A stretch of DNA of 64,000 nucleotides from Blakeslea trispora (taxonomy: Eukaryota; Mucoromycota; Mucoromycetes; Mucorales; Choanephoraceae). Below the pieces are notes generated by a model. It ran no database searches, was not told the origin of the DNA, and saw only the letters and a program-made list of their open reading frames with translations. Position numbers and translations under genes: made by a program. This document shows, piece by piece, positions 23,738-32,881 of this stretch. Location: contig JAIWNE010000007.1 of the NCBI GenBank assembly GCA_025331445.1, positions 551,912 through 615,911 of the forward strand. The letters are read 5' to 3'. Each line of letters opens with the position of its first letter. Within the stretch, counting starts at the first letter, position 1.

Positions 23738-25062
23738 ATTATTTATGTATGAAAACGAAAAGAAAAAGTATAGTAGGGGGGTTAAAGTTTGGAAAATCAA
23801 ACAAATGCAAATAGAATTAAACAACCGAAACCCAATCAGACGCACCGGGCAGCTGGGATGTTTAGACCCAAGAATAATTTCCTTTTCAAGAAAAAGGTTA
23901 CAGTGCTTGAAGTGGAAAATTATCTTTTATTTTAACTAAGGCTATCAGAGTGTGTATGCTTCTTTTGAGTTTTTTCAATGGGATTTTGAAGAATAACATT
24001 TATTGTATTGATCATAATTTACTACAAGGATTTTCGGTAAAAGAAAACATACAAACAATGATTGAGAAAGAAGAAATCTTTTTACTCTTTAGAGATCAAT
24101 GATAATGATACCATGTGTTTAGCCAATTCATAAAAGTAAGTTCTAATTATCTCTGTTGTTAATTAATAGGAGCATTAAGAGTGCTATAGAACAACAGGCT
24201 CATCAAGAATGTTGCCATTTTGCAGAAGAACATCTTCAAGCTCGTGAATCTACTGATCTTTTTGTAAGATATATCTGCCTCAGTCCATCTTAAAAGCCTT
24301 TGAGCTAATGTCATACAGATATTTTAGTGAAACAAAATACGCTGATTTGCCAGATCTGGCCAGGAAGACTGAACATGTATTTCTTGCTTTTGTCTTTGAG
24401 CTTTTCTTCCTTTTCTTTTTCACCCTTGGAACGACGTTTGCACTGTACAAGGTCATACATCATCCAGTTCTCTTTTATTTTTTACTGCATAATAATGAAA
24501 ACTAACCATAGTATATAATTTATACTAAGCTCTTCTCTATACATACCAATGACAGAAATGTAGCCTCCTTTTACTGTCAAACAAAGAACCAAGGTGTCCA
24601 TTGATATAGAACAAGGCCCCAGACCAATCTACAACACGGAAAAACAAACAATAGCATATCAGCCAATGAGAACAATGGCAAGTAATGCGGTAAAATTAGT
24701 TTGTAAAAGCAAAGAAAAAAAGATTCTTTGTAAAAATGAACACGTTATATACAAAGGTAACATAGCTACTCTTTGGACTATCAGCCATATGCTAATGATT
24801 GCTTAGACAGACAATCATGTGCTTTTTTTCATATTCATACAATATGAAAAAAGAGAAATTGCTTGAGAAAAAGGTTTGTAGCTTATCATGATTGCTGACG
24901 GGTATCTGTACTGGCCAAAATGAATAGATTTCTTCCAAGCAATATTCTTTATATTCCTTAGAGATATGGTAAGCCATCCGTTCAAGAGCTAAAAAGATAT
25001 CTGAGAAGCAGAAAACTAAAACGATGTTTACACTTTAGGCTTTTTTATATTGGATGTTTATA
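23738..25062. other. Spacer with a few exon-like scraps
   Basis: At 24174-24263 (+) a 30-codon open run (SIKSAIEQQAHQECCHFAEE and on) is bounded by tag and gtaaga, like an internal exon. 24308-24505 and 24594-24806 are further open runs. They cannot be joined into a convincing protein and have no recognised domain. Possibly a relic gene. Confidence 0.25.
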
Positions 25063-25235
25063 CAGTAGTCGCTCTATCTAAGGGTAGCCAAAATTCTTGA
25101 AAATTCCACCCTTAAATAGAAAATACCCTTAAATAGAATTGGTTTTAGAGCTTGTATTGAAAAATATTTTTCAGAAACCCACCCTTATATAGGCAATACC
25201 CTTAAATAGAACACCCTTAAATAGAGCGACTACTG
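25063..25235. mobile_element. Short non-autonomous DNA transposon (MITE), Tc1/pogo-like
   Basis: A 173-bp element starting CAGTAGTCGCTCTAT and ending in its inverted copy ATAGAGCGACTACTG, with TA on both sides (25061-25062 and 25236-25237). The TIRs match over about 23 bp with one mismatch. CAGT-type ends and TA duplications are the hallmark of pogo/Tigger-type Tc1-mariner elements. Inside, the motif ACCCTTAAATAGA occurs several times in the same orientation. No coding capacity. No matching autonomous copy is in this window; the transposon at 61982-63909 has different ends. Confidence 0.85.
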
Positions 25236-25928
25236 TATATCCTTCTTCGAGGAACTGAACAAAACAGCGTGCCCCAGCGGCACGCCCGTAGTAAATTACT
25301 ACATTCTACCATTGCTAGTCCTTTATTTCAAGGTATTCTTTCGCTCCCTTCTGACATTTCATACTTCTTTTCGTCCTTTTCTTTACAAAGAGTGATTCTG
25401 ATTCATCAGTGTCAACTCCTGAAATAAACTAAAAAAAGAACATTAAGCTATTTTGGAGGAAATAAAAGAAAAGAAAAAGCTTGGAATCCTAAGAGCGAAC
25501 TAAGCTTTTCTATATCTATAAGAACAACAACAACGAACACACTTCTTTGTGAAATTTGGTCGCAAAACGTGTCAACACTACCATTAATTCTTTAAAATTC
25601 TGTGAAACCCGCTGGGATTGCAGTAGCAATGACATTAGTTCAATCCGCTTGCTGTAAGTCTCATGTCTCTTTATCATGTAATATAATGTAATGACTGTAT
25701 CTTGAAAATCAACTCCCTCTCTCATATTTTTCCTGTAAATAAGTTCAACAGAAAGTATTTATAAGCAACTATTTGTAGGGTAGCCACGTTACTCCTCTTG
25801 AAGAATTAGCTTATAGAGACACCTATATGAAAAATTACCATGCAAATGTGTTTTGTTTGCTATAGAGTTGACGGATGTAAGTAACACATCTTATTATAAA
25901 AAAAGAGGGCCTCTTTCGACATACATTT
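25236..25928. other. Spacer; one hairpin and a doubtful minus-strand ORF
   Basis: 25270-25288 contains a GC-rich hairpin (GCGTGCC, CCAGC, GGCACGC) beside the MITE. 25516-25725 (-) is a 69-codon ORF containing YYMIKRHETYSKRIELMSLL, of unknown origin and with no conserved motif. Confidence 0.3.
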
Positions 25929-26770
25929 ATGTCTGCAAAACAAGGCAAAGCTGATGACAGCAATGAATGTGGCATTGGGTCCAACCCAGAAGATGAAGAT
26001 GAAGAGTGTTTTCAGCGTGTCTACCAGAAATTGATGACAACGAGAAGTCAGAAGCAAGCTTTTTTTAGCATCATCTGCTGCTCTTCCTTAATAGCATTAT
26101 CCTTGAGAAATGTAGTGAAAATGTCACTTATTCTATGTAAAAATTAATTTTCATTGTCTTCTGTCAGTACAAAGTTAATAAGTTACGTATTTCCTTTCTT
26201 ACTTCCTTTGTAGGATGGATAGCTCTGAAGGAAAGAAGAAAAAGCCTGACTTCATGTTGGGAATAAAAGATAGAAAGTGATCACTTCATTTTTTATGCTG
26301 AAGTAAAGCGACCAAACGTTAAGAGCGTGTATCAAGAAAAAGACTTTGTCAAGCCTCAGAAACAGATGAAGTTGTCTGGCGACAACCAGGTGAGGCTGGG
26401 GATAAAGAGTCCCAAATTTTTGGGTCTCCTCTGTGAAGGTATACTAAACGTTATAGAGATTTATCGGCTTTAGTCCTGATAAGAAATTTTTAGGCTTCTG
26501 TAACCATTTGTATTAGATGGTTTCGACTGAAGAAGGCATTCATATCCCAAATTGATTGAAGCGCTTTGATCTCGTTGAAAACCCTTGATTCATGCTTGGT
26601 GTAGTTCCAAAAGTTGAAGCAATCAATCATATGAAGGTACAGCGCTTGTCATTGATACTAAACGTTGTTATTTTTATTCAAGTTATTAACAATTTACCTG
26701 ATAGGTAGCAATGGAGTTTTTCAAAGAGAGATACAAGGCGAGAAACAAAAAAGCAGATCGTGACTGACAA
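25929..26770 (+). pseudogene. Decayed copy of a multicopy mucoralean gene family
   Basis: Pieces in one direction but interrupted by stops and frame changes: MSAKQGKADDSNECGIGSNP then an acidic stretch, KKKKPDFMLGIKD, FYAEVKRPNV, YQEKDFVKPQKQMKLSGDNQ, LGIKSPKFLGLLCEGILNVI, then EGIHIPN-stop-LKRFDLVENP-stop-FMLGVVPKVEAINHMK. The order KPDFML, E(V/I)KRP, LGLLCEG, KRFDLVEN resembles unnamed proteins that I recall as highly repeated in Rhizopus/Mucor-type genomes. At least two in-frame stops (near 26551 and 26590) and one or more frameshifts make it non-functional. Function of the family is unknown to me. Confidence 0.6.
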
Positions 26771-27580
26771 GAAATGGTAAGGCCATCATTTGTAACAGAA
26801 TATAAAGAATAAATCCTGCCTATAAATTGCTTTGAGTTAATCAATCATCTTTAATCGTTATTTATACGCACAACCGAACTTTGTAAAGTAAAAACAAAAT
26901 TGTTTCTTAAACTGTTTTATTGAGTACATAATGAATCTATGATTGTTTGGTTTACAAAGCCACTTTTTTTCACGATATTATCTTTTGCTTTCAAACAAAA
27001 TGATTGATTGTGGTGAAAAGACTCGGAGCTAGAATACAAGGTCTTCTTTTGCTTCAATCAAGTCAGCTCTTTTATTGTCAATAAACCTTTCTAAAGAAAA
27101 AGAGAGCTGCTTAGTTGGCAAGAAGAGGCACTAATATTTTATTTTAGAAAGACCTGGTTGATACAGTGTCCGTATAGAAGATTTTTATGGGTTATGTTGA
27201 TGATCTTACTCAAAGCTGCAAGTATGCTTGAACACAATCAATTTTTTCTTTCTGATAGCATACAACCCCATTTCTCAAACATACATTCTGTTCCTGGAAA
27301 TGGTGCGGTTTAAATCTCTTGGTAGTACAGCTCAAGCCTTTTCTTCCTTTCCTTTTCTTGTACTCTAGACTTCTCTCTGTGTACAATCTATTTCCGAAAA
27401 TGGTGTTTAACTTAATTAAATTCATTTCCGCCCTTTTACACCTTTCACCTCCTTTTTACTACAAGGCAAATAAAACAGAAGCAATCAACTCGAGGCTTTT
27501 CTTTGTATTGCATTTACTACCTATTCCATTCATTTGACACTCTTTCCTCTCCTTTCTCTCCTTTCAATAAAAACAAACAG
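26771..27580. other. AT-rich spacer, nothing recognisable
   Basis: Upstream region of the Arf-like GTPase gene. Short ORFs at 27210-27537 on both strands are shadows of low-complexity sequence. The last 60 bases before the ATG are a C/T-rich tract, common before start codons in this window. Confidence 0.4.
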
Positions 27581-28929
27581 ATGAAGCGCATCTCTATGCT
27601 GATGAGTAAGAAGCCCTCATCGGCTTCTTTAGAACCCAAACCACAAGAGGAACAAGGTGAGTGAAGAAAATATGCATGCAATTTCTCGAAATTAAACACA
27701 CCACAAAAAGATATCTACAGAGAATCTATTATTATTCGAATGCTTGGTGCCCGGGGCTCAGGCAAAACATCTTTTCTCTACAAGTCTTATTTCAAATATA
27801 CAAATGAACTTGATACCCATTTTTCAGTCATACCCACGCCTACTCACAACGTTGAAATCATACCCTACCAATCCTGTCAGTTTGAATTATGGGACTTGGC
27901 TGGTAAGAGGAAAATCAACTTGTCTTGTTTGTATACTGATTTCTTGACTGATATCTAGAGATTGGTGCTAGCTTAAATTATGTAAAAGAGAATACACATG
28001 TCTTGATCTATATGGTGGATTCTGTTGAATATCAAAGAGAAGCTGTAGCTGCAAAGTCAAGAGAGAACATGATATGGCTGTTAGAGAATTTCACGCAAGC
28101 ACTTGAACAGACGATCATAGTGACAGTGGCCAATAAACAAGATCAACCAGAGGCAATGGATCTACAAGACATTGGCAATAGTTGGGCTAGCGATAAGGTA
28201 CTGATGGATTTGTTGAAGGGACATCATTGGCGAGTCTTTCCATGTGATGCCTTAACAGGTCAGGGTTTGGATGCTGTCTTTCATTACATTCATCAAAAGG
28301 TTTTCTCGAGAACGGATAGTAATAGAGCAAGCGTCAGTAGTTATAACAGTGGCTATCATTTTCGCCAGAGCAGACCAGGTTCTCTCATCTCGCCTTCACC
28401 TTCTGTTACGAGCAACAACACAGTAGTCCCTTGGGAATCTTTGTTGAACCCTTACCACCTCTCAGATCAGGAATTTAAGCAGGGATTCTATAGCTCACAA
28501 AAGGCATTTTTGTTTTTTGATCATGGCTGTCTAGTCCGTATCATCTATCTGATTTTATCGGAATCTAACAAAATGAGTATAGCCCCCTTTCTTCAACAGT
28601 TACGACACGTGATTATGCATATTGATCAAGAGAATCGGTCTGTCATGTATTCAGAGACACAAGCTCTCTTTTGGATTCAGATGGTTTCGTTTTCACTCTT
28701 GAAATGGCCACTTTTAGAAGGCCAAGAAAACGATTTTGAAGCCTTTTCAGACCGATGTCAACTAAGCCATGATTGTTGGCGTGATTATTACAGTCAGCGC
28801 TTATTTTATTCAGACAAAGGCTGCTCCGAATTTCTACCACCTGATAAGAAATCTTTGCCTAATGCCTTCAAATCATCCTCACTTGCTTTAAGAGGTAGCG
28901 GTCTTCGTATTGACTACCAAGTATTATAG
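27581..28929 (+). CDS. Divergent Arf-like small GTPase with a long C-terminal extension
   Basis: Three exons. Exon 1 is MKRISMLMSKKPSSASLEPK; exon 2 has IIRMLGARGSGKTSFLYKS (P-loop GxxxxGKT/S) and ends FELWDLA. Exon 3 starts EIGASLNYVKENTHVLIYMV and contains VANKQDQPEAM, the NKxD guanine motif in its Arf form, and HWRVFPCDALTGQGLDAVFH, the position of the SCA-like G5 loop. About 180 residues of GTPase are followed by a serine-rich linker and 160 residues (VVPWESLLNPYHLSDQEFKQ onward) that match no domain I know. At the splice the switch II motif reads WDLAE, not WDxxGQ, so the usual Gly and catalytic Gln are absent, unless splicing differs. No N-terminal glycine for myristoylation. Cellular role unknown; membrane traffic is inferred from the Arf kinship only. 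Confidence 0.8.
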
Positions 28930-29867
28930 ATTGGACTTTTTTTTTTCTATAAAAAAAAAGCGAGCTGAATAAACTGTAGCTGGTCTCTTTTCAGAATGCC
29001 CTTTTTTCTTTCGTCAAGCATAATAAGCAACAAACATTCCAAACCATCTACCGATATCTTGCAAAAGAAAAGAAAGCTTTGTAAATATTAAGGCATTGAA
29101 ACGCAATGGTGCTTCAGTAGTGTAAGCAAATTATGTCTTATGAAATGATTCGTTATTGTCTCTTTATACTTGAAGCAATGTCAATATATGTCTAATTTGT
29201 CCTGTCGTCTGCCTGCCTAATTTCCTTGAAAAGCAATATAAGCAGACCTCCGTTTCTTCTCATAGTATAATGAGTTCATTGAGTCAATTCAACATGATTA
29301 AGTGAGACAATATATGCTTAATTACCTCAATTGCAAGATCAAATAGCACTGAAACGCCAATTTCTCTTTTTTTTTTAAACTCAAAAAGGTTTGGCTATGC
29401 ATACAAACAAGGAAGAAATGCTGTTGGTTACTTTGAGTCAATGCGAGCAACCATGCGCTCAGGTATTGATTTGATTTCTATCGTGGCTCAGTTTGGTTAC
29501 TAGTAAGCCTATGATGGTTCTTTTGGGATGGGGTATTTTAAAAAAAATCTGTAGTTAGCTCAGAACACATGATATAAGAAAAATTTTTTTCTTAAGAATG
29601 TACAACACTAGGAATTTGGAAAACATAGTCAAGCAATAGGCCTAAGCTATTTTGGCCAATAGCGTCCTTAAGACAATAACAAAAGCAGAAGAGAGCGAGA
29701 GAATTTCTTCTCCAGAACAAAGAACAAGAAGGAAAGAAAAGGAGGGGAATCGGAGACACAAAGTAAAATAAGTGCATTCAGAATAAAGCATTAAATGCCT
29801 TTCTTTTCTTTCTTTTTCTTTTTTCTCATCCCATCTTGATTTCCCTTTTTTTTCCCAAGTGCGTTTA
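28930..29867. other. Spacer with one orphan open run
   Basis: 29390-29503 (+) reads FGYAYKQGRNAVGYFESMRA and on to a stop, 37 codons with coding-like composition right after an ag acceptor-like site. No partner exon found. The rest is AT-rich; a T/C-rich tract leads to the ATG at 29868. Confidence 0.3.
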
Positions 29868-31346
29868 ATGCCTATTCCTGTGCTAATTGATCGTCAAAAT
29901 ACCTATGCAAGGTTATTTCAGGCAATCTTAGCTTCCAATTCGAATCATTCAGTCTGTCTCAAATCACACAATGACGATATATGCTTGTTTGAGCCTGTTT
30001 GTACAGCAGAATGTATTGTCATCCATATTCTTCAAAAAGAAACCGACGTCTTGTTGGAGCGTTGGGTGTTCAACATACAGCCGTTTCAGTCAACACCAAT
30101 GGTATCGTGCGAACACGTACTTCAGTTCATCCGTGATCGTCGTCATTGGGTAGCTGATTTCTACACTATTGTCTTTGCGGATCATGCACCTGCTGATCAG
30201 TGTTATTCGGCATCTTCGCATAAAAGCACGATGGAGTTTAGATCAGACGCTCAGTTGAAAGCAGAACGGTTCCAGCTCGATCCTGATCTGTCGATCCAAG
30301 TTGTGTTTGATCAGTATAGTTCTCGGCCGAAAAAACCCATAATTTCTTTACAAGCACTCTCCTCTCACCGAGAGACGACTTTATTGCCTTGGCAACAAAT
30401 GAACGAATCACACCATTCTCTTGCAGACCACACAACAAAACCCGATGTGTTACCATCCTCTCATACTCCGATCATCGCCATTCGACGTTTGTCCCGACTT
30501 TCATTGTCTGCCATTGATGATGACCATGAAGAAACACAAGACTCTCAAGAGATTGATGAGCCATATGCATCTATACCCATTCCCACACCTCATATGCAAT
30601 ATACCCACCACCATGGTCACCGCACAACCCTTGCTTATTCTACTTCACCTACTAATTTCATGCATCGCTACCACCACCTAAATAATGAACATGAACGACG
30701 CCATTCGCTAACCAACGATATACTACACCATCAAGGCAGTTTTGTTGGCAGCTTCGAGGAGTCGCTGTTATCGGGTCGTATGTCCTCAATGCCTTCTAAA
30801 CCCATTACGTTTCACTGTCAGTTGGGTGTTCTGGGTTATGGAGATTGTAAACCGTCACTCAAATGTCCTCCTCATTGGTCCATTGTATTTCCTGCCACAT
30901 TCTACAATTTACCAGAAAATGATCAATATCAAGACCAGACCACAACCACACCTTATGTGGGTCTAGTCGATATTGAAGAGCATGCCAACACTATGAAGCA
31001 TAAGAAGGAAGTGCCACCCGGTTATCGCATTCCACCCAAAGGACAAATTCAGGTTGTCATTAAGAATCCTAACAAGACTGCTGTTAAACTGTTCCTTATT
31101 CCCTATGATTTTACGGATATGCCCAAGAACACCAAGACATTTCTGCGACAAAAATCATATACCACAGACAGTCAAAAGCCATTGCTGAGATATGCCATTC
31201 ATCTTCAGTTTGTCAGAAATGAGAAAAAGCGAATTTATCTATGTAAAACCATGCGAATTGTATTTACCAATCGAAAAGCAGATGCCCGGGAAAAATTTCA
31301 TGTGGTCTGTGAAGGACCTAAAGAGCCTGTGTATTTACCTCAATAA
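29868..31346 (+). CDS. Atos-family protein (Atossa/FAM214-like, meiosis chromosome segregation domain)
   Basis: Single-exon gene of 492 residues, MPIPVLIDRQNTYARLFQAI at the start. After a histidine- and serine-rich middle comes FHCQLGVLGYGDCKPSLKCP with PYVGLVDIEEH (the Atos conserved domain), then PPKGQIQVVIKNPNKTAVKL, FLIPYDFTDMPKNTKTFLRQ, and YAIHLQFVRNEKKRIYLCKT, the C-terminal domain found in animal FAM214/Atos and fungal proteins annotated as acting in meiotic chromosome segregation. In flies Atossa acts as a transcription regulator; the fungal role is not settled. The in-frame codons before 29868 are GTG CGT TTA, so the ATG at 29868 is the start. Confidence 0.82.
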   Translation: MPIPVLIDRQNTYARLFQAILASNSNHSVCLKSHNDDICLFEPVCTAECIVIHILQKETDVLLERWVFNIQPFQSTPMVSCEHVLQFIRDRRHWVADFYTIVFADHAPADQCYSASSHKSTMEFRSDAQLKAERFQLDPDLSIQVVFDQYSSRPKKPIISLQALSSHRETTLLPWQQMNESHHSLADHTTKPDVLPSSHTPIIAIRRLSRLSLSAIDDDHEETQDSQEIDEPYASIPIPTPHMQYTHHHGHRTTLAYSTSPTNFMHRYHHLNNEHERRHSLTNDILHHQGSFVGSFEESLLSGRMSSMPSKPITFHCQLGVLGYGDCKPSLKCPPHWSIVFPATFYNLPENDQYQDQTTTTPYVGLVDIEEHANTMKHKKEVPPGYRIPPKGQIQVVIKNPNKTAVKLFLIPYDFTDMPKNTKTFLRQKSYTTDSQKPLLRYAIHLQFVRNEKKRIYLCKTMRIVFTNRKADAREKFHVVCEGPKEPVYLPQ

Positions 31347-31644
31347 ATCCAAAAAAAAAATTGCCCTGGTATACTACCCTGGTTTTGGTTGGCTGTAAAT
31401 CCATCTTTTTTTTTTCTACTCCTTTTAGATAGCCGGCTTAAATGATATTCCTTTCAATCTAAGTACCCTATTATCTAATTTTGTATTTCGGTTTTCCCCG
31501 CATTTTCTTTTTCTTTTTCTTTTAACTCTTTACTTTTCACTACCCCCCTCTCTCTCCCCACTCTATCTTCTTTTATTTCTTTTCTCTTCTTAAGGAAAGC
31601 TATTTATTAGACCCAAGCACACTTGGAAAAAAATAACAGTCAAA

Positions 31645-32629
31645 ATGTCTATTGCTTTACAAAGTCTTAAAATGTCACTCAACAAGCGTTGGGTACCTGC
31701 TGTTGCTGTAGGTCGAAAGCTCAAGATGAGTTTTTAGGAAAGAAAGAAATTAACGCGTTTGTTTTTTTTTTGCCTTAGCCTCTTGCTCGCAACTTTCATG
31801 TCAGCAGCACTCCTATGATGGCCTCTGTTGAAACTAAGGAACCTAACTTTAAGACATTTGAAATTTATCGTTGGGTAAATAAAAGAGAAAAAAAATTATT
31901 AATCAGGGCAAGGGATTCAAATTTACTGATGATTCAGTCTTAAAATCATAGAACCCAGACAAGCCTTCCGAGAAGCCAGTACTTCAGACCTACAAGGTTG
32001 ATTTAAACACTTGTGGTCCTATGGTTTTGGATGCCTTGATCAAGATCAAGAATGAACAAGACTCTACATTGACCTTCCGTCGTTCCTGCCGTGAAGGTAT
32101 CTGTGGTTCTTGTGCCATGAACATTGAAGGTGGCAACACTTTGGCCTGTATTTCCAAAATCAACAAGGATACTTCCAAGCCTGCCAAGATCTATCCTTTA
32201 CCTCACATGAACATTGTCAAGGATTTAGTGCCTGACTTGACTCACTTCTACAAACAATACAAGTCAATTGAACCATATTTGAAGCAAACTAAGGGACCTG
32301 AAGACGGCAAGGAAAACTTGCAAACTGTTGAAGACAGAAAGAAGTTGGATGGTTTGTATGAATGTATCTTGTGTGCTTGTTGTTCTACCTCTTGTCCTTC
32401 TTACTGGTGGAACCAAGAGGAATACTTGGGTCCCGCTGTTTTGATGCAAGCTTACCGTTGGATGATTGATTCTCGTGATCAGTTTGGTCCTCAACGTCGT
32501 GAAAAGCTTCAAAACAAGATGTCTCTTTACCGTTGTCACACTATCATGAACTGTTCTAAGACCTGTCCTAAGGGTCTTCAACCTGGTGCTGCTATCGCTA
32601 AGATTAAGTTGATGATGGCTGCTGAATAA
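31645..32629 (+). CDS. SDHB: Succinate dehydrogenase iron-sulfur subunit (complex II)
   Basis: Iron-sulfur subunit of mitochondrial complex II, passing electrons from the flavoprotein to ubiquinone. The first two exons ([40 protein letters not shown]) give a basic presequence. The main exon shows all three clusters: [12 protein letters not shown]...C for 2Fe-2[13 protein letters not shown] for 4Fe-4S and [12 protein letters not shown] for 3Fe-4S. The quinone-site sequence SCPSYWWN is conserved. Two introns, near 31715-31779 and 31875-31951. Normal length. Confidence 0.97.
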
Positions 32630-32881
32630 AACAAGATCCACTCTTTGTTGTAACAATATGATATCAATAAACCTATACATATATAATAGTATAATATAGA
32701 GAGGAATACATTTATATTTACTAGGCAGAATGAGGCCTAAAATAATAGGGCACAAGATTCAAATGCTTATTCTCAATCAACCATTCAATATAACTTCTTG
32801 AGATGCGTATAGGAGCCTTTTTAGAATGAAAGAGAACAAAGCAAATATTTTTTTTTATTTCTCAAGAAAAAGAGAGATAGA

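Noticed and set aside
24174..24263. Similarity of the exon-like run to the C-terminus of enoyl-CoA hydratases
   Set aside because: Only a loose helix pattern; the catalytic parts of that family are nowhere nearby.
25516..25725. 69-codon minus-strand ORF as a gene
   Set aside because: No domain, no splice partners, and it lies beside a MITE and a pseudogene; kept only as a note in the spacer entry.
29859..29867. Start of the Atos-family ORF at 29859
   Set aside because: The codon is GTG; the first ATG is at 29868.
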